From Mycobacterium sp. ITM-2016-00317 (GTDB taxonomy: Bacteria > Actinomycetota > Actinomycetes > Mycobacteriales > Mycobacteriaceae): a DNA stretch of 64,000 nt. The DNA lies in assembly GCF_002968295.1 (NCBI RefSeq), contig NZ_CP134399.1, forward strand, positions 2,666,001 through 2,730,000, read 5' to 3'. Under the pieces are notes generated by a model. The model searched no databases, was not told the DNA's origin, and saw only the letters and a program-made list of their open reading frames with translations. Made by a program: the position numbers and the translations under genes. This document shows positions 57,529-64,000 of the stretch, one piece after another (position 1 is the first letter of the stretch; each line of letters starts with the position of its first letter).

Positions 57529-58217
57529 GCGGCCACACCGCGGCCACGGCAACCACCGCGGACGCGGTGGACCCCGCGGCGCCGACGGTTTCCCGGTCCA
57601 GGGCGCTGGCGACCGTCGTGGCCGGACTCGCGGCGGCGGGGGTGCTGACCGGCGCACTGTGGGCGTGGCTGGCGCCGCCGATCCACGGGGTGATCGCGCT
57701 GACGCGCGCCGGCGACCGCATCAAGGCCTATCTGGGCGCCGAGGCCGACCACTGGTTCACCTCGGCCGCCCTGATGATCGGGATGCTCTCGGTGCTCGCC
57801 GTGGTGGCCGCGGTGCTGGTGTGGCAGTGGCGGCCGTATCGCGGGGCCGGCATGGTGGGAGCGCTGACGCTCGGTTCGGTCGCCGCTGCCGCGACCGCGT
57901 CCGGCGTCGGCGTGCTGGTCGCGCACCTGCGGTACGGCGGGATCGACATCGCCGGGGCGCCGGTGACCGAACAGCAGCGGGTGCATTACATCGTCGAGGC
58001 GCCGTCGGTGTTCTTCGGCCACTCGCCGTTGCAGATCGCGCTGTCGTTGCTCTATCCGGCAGCGGTTGCCGCACTGGTGTACCTGTTGGCGGCGGTGGCG
58101 ACTCCCCGCGACGACCTCGGCGCCTGGCCGCCGGTGGAATACCCGGTCGTGCCTACTGGTCGAAGCGTGACAGGGGCTGACGTTCCACCCGTCGTCCCAA
58201 CATCACCTTCGCCGTGA
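57525..58217 (+). CDS. DUF2567 membrane protein (Rv1591-like)
   Basis: A 230-residue protein with four predicted transmembrane helices ([78 protein letters not shown]), charged N- and C-terminal tails, and a loop containing [19 protein letters not shown]. It matches the DUF2567 family of actinobacteria. ATG 57525 overlaps the bsaP stop by four bases, so it is the third gene of bioB-bsaP. Linkage to biotin genes is kept in M. tuberculosis, but a role in biotin metabolism or transport is unproven. The 3' end overlaps the lipase gene tail to tail by 65 bases. Confidence 0.8.
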   Translation: MSGHTAATATTADAVDPAAPTVSRSRALATVVAGLAAAGVLTGALWAWLAPPIHGVIALTRAGDRIKAYLGAEADHWFTSAALMIGMLSVLAVVAAVLVWQWRPYRGAGMVGALTLGSVAAAATASGVGVLVAHLRYGGIDIAGAPVTEQQRVHYIVEAPSVFFGHSPLQIALSLLYPAAVAALVYLLAAVATPRDDLGAWPPVEYPVVPTGRSVTGADVPPVVPTSPSP

Positions 58218-59505
58218 TCCTGCCCAGGGTGAGCATGCCCCGGTAGGTGGACGGGTTCAGCAGCGTCGGCCACTTGGTCCGGCTGATGTGGGTGCGCAGC
58301 GGCCGCCCGGCGAACCGGTCGCGGAGCCAGCGCAGCGTCATGGGTGCCGACATCGGGTGCAGCAGAAGGTGTTCGCTGAACATGTCGCGGTGATAGGTGA
58401 CGCGGGCGCCGCCGTTGGTGTAGGTCTCGGTGAGCTCGTCGATGTCGTCGACGGAGATGATCCGGTCGTGCACCGCCTGGACGATGAGCACCGGAACCTG
58501 CGGCGCGGCGGTGCCGAGCTTGATGCTGTCGAAGACGTGCTGCACCTCGGGGGTCTGCAGGATCTCCTCCAGCGGCCGGTCGACCATGTCGGCCATGTCC
58601 CGGCCGACCAGCCGGAGCATTGCGTGCGCGGTGGTCATCTTCTCGATGCGGGCGAGCATCGCCTTGCCGTCTTCGGTCGCGTGGGACTGGATGATCCGGT
58701 GGAGGTCGGGATAGATGTGGGTCAGCGCGGCGACCACCATCGCGGGTAACCCCGAGTAGATGCTGCCGTTGAGACGGCGGAACGCGTGGCCGAGATCGCC
58801 GACCGGCGAGCCCAGGACCGCACCGACGACGTTGAGGTCGGGGGCGTAGGTGTGCTGCACCTCCGCGGCCCACGCCGAGGCCAGACCCCCGCCGGAGTAC
58901 CCCCACAGCCCGACAGGGGCGTCCTGGGCCAGCCCGAGCGCCTCGTGGTTGAGCGCGGCGCGCACGCCGTCGAGGACGTGGTATCCGGGCTCGAAGGGTG
59001 CACCCCACATGCCTGCGGTGCCCTCGTGGTCGGGCACCGACACCGCCCAGCCCTCGGCCAGCGCGGCGGCGATCAGCAGGAACTCGAACTGCGCGACGGC
59101 GCCGACGGCCTTGGCCCCGCGCCGCAGTGCGTACGACGGGAAGCACCGCCCGGCCACCGCGTCGATCGCGCACTGGTAGGAGACGATGGGCACCGGTCTG
59201 CCCGCGGTTCGCTCGGCCGGCACCACCACGGTGGTCGCCGCGGCCTGGGCCTCACCGTGCAGATCGGTGCTGCGGTAGAGCAGCTGGGTCGCGTGGAACT
59301 GCTGCGGAATCACCCCGAGGAAGGCCAGTTCCACGTCGCGCGAACGCAGCACGGTGCCCGGGCGGGCATGCTCGAAGCCCGCGGGCGGCTGGTAGAACGG
59401 ATCGTCGGCCGGAATGACCGGCCGTGACTTGGGTTGCAGGGGTTCGTGGGGCGGCTGACCGATCCATTCGGCGCCGGTCGACCGCGCCACGTTGCCCAAG
59501 TCCAT
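58153..59505 (-). CDS. Secretory-lipase-family esterase/lipase (Rv1592c-like)
   Basis: A 450-residue alpha/beta hydrolase of the LIP (fungal secretory lipase-like) family; M. tuberculosis Rv1592c (446) is a lipase induced by isoniazid. The nucleophile Ser is in [12 protein letters not shown], the Asp probably in [12 protein letters not shown], and the His in [12 protein letters not shown] long N-terminal segment ([20 protein letters not shown]) is typical. No signal peptide is seen. ATG 59503-59505 is the start; an AACAAT about 6 bases upstream could be its -10. It follows nrtR on the same strand after 42 bases. Confidence 0.88.
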   Translation of the reverse strand: MDLGNVARSTGAEWIGQPPHEPLQPKSRPVIPADDPFYQPPAGFEHARPGTVLRSRDVELAFLGVIPQQFHATQLLYRSTDLHGEAQAAATTVVVPAERTAGRPVPIVSYQCAIDAVAGRCFPSYALRRGAKAVGAVAQFEFLLIAAALAEGWAVSVPDHEGTAGMWGAPFEPGYHVLDGVRAALNHEALGLAQDAPVGLWGYSGGGLASAWAAEVQHTYAPDLNVVGAVLGSPVGDLGHAFRRLNGSIYSGLPAMVVAALTHIYPDLHRIIQSHATEDGKAMLARIEKMTTAHAMLRLVGRDMADMVDRPLEEILQTPEVQHVFDSIKLGTAAPQVPVLIVQAVHDRIISVDDIDELTETYTNGGARVTYHRDMFSEHLLLHPMSAPMTLRWLRDRFAGRPLRTHISRTKWPTLLNPSTYRGMLTLGRITAKVMLGRRVERQPLSRFDQ

Positions 59506-59547
59506 CTGGGCATTGTTACTTAAGAATGCTATGAGAAGCTAGCCGAC

Positions 59548-60252
59548 TCACCCGGGCGGGCGCAGCGCGGCGAACTCGTCGGTGACGCGGTATTGGGAGT
59601 CGGTGAAGCGGTAGAGCGCGGCCGGACGTCCGCCGCTGCGGCCCGAACGCGCCACGGTGCCGGTGCGGGTGATCACCTGGCGGCGTTCCAGCACCCGCTG
59701 CAGGTTGGTCGCGTCGACGGGGTGCCCGAGTGCGGCGCTGTAGATGTCGCGCAATGTCGACAGCGCGAATGTTGCAGGCGCCAAGCCGAATCCGATGTTC
59801 GTGTAGGACAGTTTGGCGACCAGGCGGTTGCGGGCGTGCTCGACCATCGGGCCGTGGTCGAAGGCCATCGGGGGTAGGTCGCTGACGGGGTGCCAGCGGG
59901 TGTCCGGCGGCAGTTCCGGTGTCGCGGGGGAGGGCACCAGGCCCAGGAACGTCGACGCGATCGTGCGCGAACCGGGGACGCGGTGTGGGTCGGAGAACAC
60001 GGCCAGCTGCTCGAGGTGAGCCAGCTCGCGCAGGTCCACCTTCTCGGCGAGCTGGCGGCGGACCGAACTGGTCATGTCCTCGTCGGGTCCCAACCGGCCA
60101 CCGGGCAGCGCCCACCGACCCTTCTCGGGATCGAGCGCCCGCTGCCAGAGCAGCACGTGAAGTGCGGGTTTACCGGTGGGCGCCGGTGGCGCACCCTGGC
60201 GCACCTGGAACACCACGGCCAACACTTCGTGCTCGGTGTTAGTATGTGCCAT
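59548..60252 (-). CDS. nrtR: NrtR: Nudix-related repressor of NAD biosynthesis
   Basis: A 234-residue protein with an N-terminal Nudix fold (about residues 5-145) and a C-terminal winged helix (about 150-234: ATFALSTLRDIYSAALGH, LQRVLERRQVI). The Nudix box is degenerate: after GGRLGPDEDMTSSVRRQLAE, the catalytic 'REUxEE' pattern is missing, so the domain should bind rather than hydrolyse ADP-ribose-type ligands. That, and the divergent position against nadABC with a perfect dyad between, is the NrtR arrangement; mycobacterial NrtR represses the nadABC operon. ATG 60250-60252 lies 7 bases after TACAAT on the minus strand. M. tuberculosis Rv1593c is the counterpart. Confidence 0.88.
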   Translation of the reverse strand: MAHTNTEHEVLAVVFQVRQGAPPAPTGKPALHVLLWQRALDPEKGRWALPGGRLGPDEDMTSSVRRQLAEKVDLRELAHLEQLAVFSDPHRVPGSRTIASTFLGLVPSPATPELPPDTRWHPVSDLPPMAFDHGPMVEHARNRLVAKLSYTNIGFGLAPATFALSTLRDIYSAALGHPVDATNLQRVLERRQVITRTGTVARSGRSGGRPAALYRFTDSQYRVTDEFAALRPPG

Positions 60253-60275
60253 GTTTTCGATTGTAAGTCGAAAAC
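60253..60275. promoter_or_regulatory. NrtR operator (23-bp perfect dyad) with nrtR -10 hexamer
   Basis: GTTTTCGA (60253-60260), a 7-base spacer TTGTAAG, then TCGAAAAC (60268-60275): a perfect 8-bp inverted repeat in the 47-base gap between nrtR and nadA. It overlaps the nrtR -10 hexamer TACAAT (60265-60260, minus), which lies 7 bases before the nrtR start. Bound NrtR would shut both promoters, giving autorepression plus repression of nadABC. Confidence 0.8.
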
Positions 60276-60299
60276 CTCGATAACGTGAAGGAGTCAGCG

Positions 60300-61339
<1,040 letters not shown>

Positions 61340-61343
<4 letters not shown>

Positions 61344-62896
61344 CGCCGTCGTGCGGCGGGGCCGGGATGTGGCGCCGACGCGCCGACGTGGTCGTCGTCG
61401 GTACCGGGGTCGCCGGACTCGCCGCGGCGCTGGCGGCGCACCGCCGCGGGCGCAAGGTGGTGCTGCTGAGCAAGGCCGGTGAGACCGCGACGGGCTACGC
61501 CCAGGGTGGTATCGCGGTGGCCTTGCCGGACGCCGACGATTCGGTCGACGCGCACGTGGCCGACACGCTGACCGCGGGTGCCGGGTTGTGTGACCCGGAC
61601 GCGGTGCGTTCGATCGTGGCCGACGGTTACCGCGCCGTCTCCGAACTGGCCGGCCTCGGAGCCTGTTTCGACGAGTCCGCGCCGGGGCGATGGGCGCTGA
61701 CCCGTGAAGGCGGACACACCAGGCGCCGCATCGTGCACGCCGGCGGAGACGCCACCGGCGCCGAGGTGCAGCGCGCGCTCGACCGGGCTGCCGCGGTCTT
61801 CGACATCCGGCGCGCCCACGTCGCACTGGGTCTGCTCTTCGACCACGGCGCGGTGGCCGGGGTATCCGTCCTGAGCCCGGACGGACCCGGCGCGGTGTAC
61901 GCGCCGTCGGTGATCCTCGCGACAGGCGGTCTGGGGCACCTGTATTCGGCCACAACCAACCCGGTCGGCTCGACCGGCGACGGCGTCGCCTTGGCGATGT
62001 GGGCCGGGCTGCCGGTGGCCGACCTCGAGTTCATCCAGTTCCACCCGACGATGCTGTACACCGGCCGAGGCGGCGGCCGCCGCCCGCTGATCACCGAAGC
62101 CCTTCGCGGCGAGGGAGCGAAAATTGTTGATGCGCAAGGAGTTTCCGTGACATCCCGGGTGCACCCGATGGGGGACCTGGCACCTCGCGACGTGGTGGCC
62201 GCGGCGATCGACGCGCGGTTGTCCGAGACCGGGGACGACTGTGTCTACCTCGACGCACGTGCGGTGCCCGACTTCGCCGCCCGGTTCCCGACCGTCAACG
62301 CGGCCTGTCTGCGGGCGGGCGTCGATCCCACCCGTGCGCCGATTCCGGTGGTTCCCGGCGCCCACTACAGCTGCGGCGGTGTGGTGACCGACGTCCACGG
62401 GCGCACCGGGGTCGCCGGGCTCTTCGCCGCCGGTGAGGTCGCCCGGACCGGGATGCACGGCGCCAACCGCCTGGCCTCCAACAGTCTGCTCGAGGGCCTG
62501 GTGGTCGGCGGCCGCGCGGGCGAGGCGGCCGCGAGCCATGCTGCAGCGGCCGGGCCGGGCCGGATCGTCGATCCGCCGCCCGCGGTGCGGCCTGCGTTGC
62601 GGCGCAACGAGGTCGCCCGGCTGATGACGCGGCACGCCTCCGTCGTCCGCGACAGTGACGGACTGCGTGAGCTGGCCGGGGCGGTCGGCGCCGCGCGTCC
62701 GCGCGCGCTGCGGTCGCGGTCGGACTTCGAGGAGGCGGCGCTGACCGCGGTCGCCGGTGCGGTCGCGGCCTCGGCACTGGCGCGCACCGAGACCCGTGGC
62801 TGTCACCATCGCCGCGATTTCCCCGGGCCCGACCCGGCGCAGGCGATCAGCGCGGTTCGCGATGCGGCTCCCGCGGCTGTGGCGGTGGTCTGCTGA
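61340..62896 (+). CDS. nadB: L-aspartate oxidase
   Basis: FAD enzyme that oxidises L-aspartate to iminoaspartate for NadA. The 518 residues start with the dinucleotide-binding fold [20 protein letters not shown] and keep the fumarate reductase-like active site: [31 protein letters not shown], the substrate Arg/His segment [34 protein letters not shown], and [19 protein letters not shown] 61340 overlaps nadA (ATGA). The C-terminal helices are Ala/Arg-rich. nadC overlaps the stop by one base. Confidence 0.95.
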
Positions 62897-63753
62897 TGAC
62901 ACTCACCAACGCCGAACTGGCCGATGCCCGTGCCGTCATCGCCCGCGCTCTCGACGAGGATCTGCGCTACGGGCCCGATGTGACCACGCACGCCACCGTT
63001 GCCGCCGGGGCGCGCACCACCGCCTCGATGGTCTCGCGGGAACCGGGGGTGGTGGCCGGTCTGGACCTGGCGCTGCTGGTGCTCGACGAGGTACTCGGCG
63101 CCGACGGATACCGCGTCGAGCACCGGGTGTCCGACGGCACGCGGTTGGCCGCCGGCGGCGTCGCGCTGACCGTCGAGGCGCCCACGCCGGGTCTGCTGAC
63201 CGCCGAACGCACCATGCTGAACCTGGTGTCACATCTGTCGGGCATCGCGACCGCGACGGCGGCCTGGGTCGACGCGGTGTCGGGTACCTCCGCGCAGATC
63301 AGGGACACCCGCAAGACCCTGCCCGGGCTGCGCACCCTGCAGAAGTACGCCGTGCGCGTCGGTGGCGGCACCAACCACCGGCTCGGCCTCGGCGACGCCG
63401 CGCTGATCAAGGACAACCACGTCGCCGCCGCCGGTTCGGTGGTCGCCGCACTGCGCCAGGTTCGTGCGGCCGCACCGGATCTGCCGTGCGAGGTCGAGGT
63501 GGACTCGCTGGAGCAACTCGACGAGGTGCTCGCCGAGGACGTGGAATTGGTGCTGCTGGACAACTTCCCGGTGTGGCAGACCCAGATCGCGGTGCAGCGC
63601 CGCGACGCGCGGTCGCCGAAGACGAAACTGGAGTCCTCGGGCGGTCTCGCGCTGGAGAACGCCGCCGACTACGCGGGCACCGGGGTGGACTATCTCGCGG
63701 TGGGGGCGCTGACCCACTCGGTGCGTGTGCTCGACCTGGGGTTGGATCTGTAG
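62896..63753 (+). CDS. nadC: Nicotinate-nucleotide pyrophosphorylase (carboxylating)
   Basis: Quinolinate phosphoribosyltransferase: quinolinate plus PRPP to nicotinate mononucleotide, CO2 and PPi. The 285 residues equal M. tuberculosis NadC. Visible motifs are ERTMLNLVSHLSGIATAT, TRKTLPGLRTLQKYAVRVGG (PRPP/substrate Arg and Lys), HRLGLGDAALIKDNH, and the C-terminal LESSGGLALENA, YAGTGVDYLAVGALTHS. The ATG overlaps nadB by one base (TGATG). It closes the nadABC operon under NrtR. Confidence 0.96.
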   Translation: MTLTNAELADARAVIARALDEDLRYGPDVTTHATVAAGARTTASMVSREPGVVAGLDLALLVLDEVLGADGYRVEHRVSDGTRLAAGGVALTVEAPTPGLLTAERTMLNLVSHLSGIATATAAWVDAVSGTSAQIRDTRKTLPGLRTLQKYAVRVGGGTNHRLGLGDAALIKDNHVAAAGSVVAALRQVRAAAPDLPCEVEVDSLEQLDEVLAEDVELVLLDNFPVWQTQIAVQRRDARSPKTKLESSGGLALENAADYAGTGVDYLAVGALTHSVRVLDLGLDL

Positions 63754-63756
63754 ACC

Positions 63757-64000
63757 ATGAAGTGGTCGCTGGCGGTCGCGGTGCTGGCCCTCGGGGTGGC
63801 GGGGTTCGCGCTGTTTCACACGTACGACACCGGGCCGGACTACACCGACGCACAGCGCGGTGACGCGACGGCGCGGATCTGCTCGGCGTTCGACACGGTG
63901 CGGACCGGGGTCGCGACCAACACCAACGTCGAGGCACCCGCGGACATCGCCGGAGCACTGGCGGCGGCGGCCAACGCGCGGGTGGCGCTGTTCGACGGTG
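63757..64000 (+). CDS. Exported or membrane-anchored hypothetical protein, N-terminal part (partial)
   Basis: The window ends inside this gene. The first 81 codons start ATG 63757, 3 bases after the nadC stop, with no clear ribosome-binding site. An N-terminal hydrophobic segment (WSLAVAVLALGVAGFALF) after a single Lys acts as signal anchor or signal peptide. The rest is a hydrophilic helix-rich domain (DAQRGDATARICSAFDTVRT, TNVEAPADIAGALAAAANAR). No family can be named from this part. It resembles the small 'anchored helical' proteins common in mycobacteria, and may belong to the nadABC transcript. Confidence 0.6.
   Translation, partial: MKWSLAVAVLALGVAGFALFHTYDTGPDYTDAQRGDATARICSAFDTVRTGVATNTNVEAPADIAGALAAAANARVALFDG

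Overview
The window is high-GC actinobacterial chromosome, almost certainly from a rapidly growing Mycobacterium (Mycolicibacterium). The evidence is gene content and order. It holds mycobacterial signature genes (ripA/ripB, fabG1-inhA, moxR1, the propionyl-branch mutAB, treXYZ, dnaE1, bioAFD/bioB/bsaP, nadABC). Their order follows the M. tuberculosis map from Rv1472 to Rv1596, with many M. tuberculosis-specific genes missing and a few local insertions. The species cannot be named from sequence alone. No rRNA, tRNA, CRISPR array, insertion sequence, phage or origin was seen.

Layout. 1-5.6 kb: end of an enoyl-CoA hydratase, an ABC-F ATPase, a small HTH protein, then (minus) aconitase followed by a TetR regulator, both with broken frames. 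5.7-12.0 kb: a membrane protein, the RipA/RipB peptidoglycan hydrolases, and a MoxR-DUF58-VWA module. 12.0-14.1 kb: an aldo/keto reductase and a divergent AraC regulator, which look inserted. 14.2-16.8 kb: fabG1-inhA-hemH. 16.8-20.4 kb: a conserved hypothetical, an NfeD/SPFH pair and two small membrane proteins. 20.5-25.7 kb: methylmalonyl-CoA mutase and its GTPase chaperone. 25.7-28.9 kb: a lipase/beta-lactamase-fold protein and an accessory cassette (7-TM protein, HTH regulator, divergent condensation-like protein with a broken frame). 28.9-32.3 kb: ileS behind a translational T-box riboswitch. 32.3-38.1 kb: an S4 protein, DNA polymerase IV, asparaginase, lspA, a pseudouridine synthase, a RarD transporter and a TetR regulator. 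38.1-43.5 kb: dnaE1, a small membrane protein, ilvA. 43.5-51.9 kb (minus): acyltransferase (broken frame)-treX-treY-treZ. 51.9-58.2 kb: biotin genes with the BioQ repressor and the auxiliary protein BsaP. 58.2-64.0 kb: a lipase, the NAD regulator NrtR and nadABC, plus the start of an exported protein.

Regulation is unusually readable. Two copies of a 13-bp BioQ palindrome lie at bioF and between bioQ and bioB. A perfect 23-bp dyad lies between nrtR and nadA. A triple half-site operator lies in the accessory cassette. At least 14 start codons sit 6-8 bases downstream of a TANNNT -10 hexamer, which predicts leaderless mRNAs typical of mycobacteria.

Four reading frames are each broken by a single-base indel in a short G/C run (near 2320, 4232, 28504 and 50655). 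One is aconitase, so sequencing or assembly error is the simplest explanation for at least that one, and the other three deserve the same suspicion.
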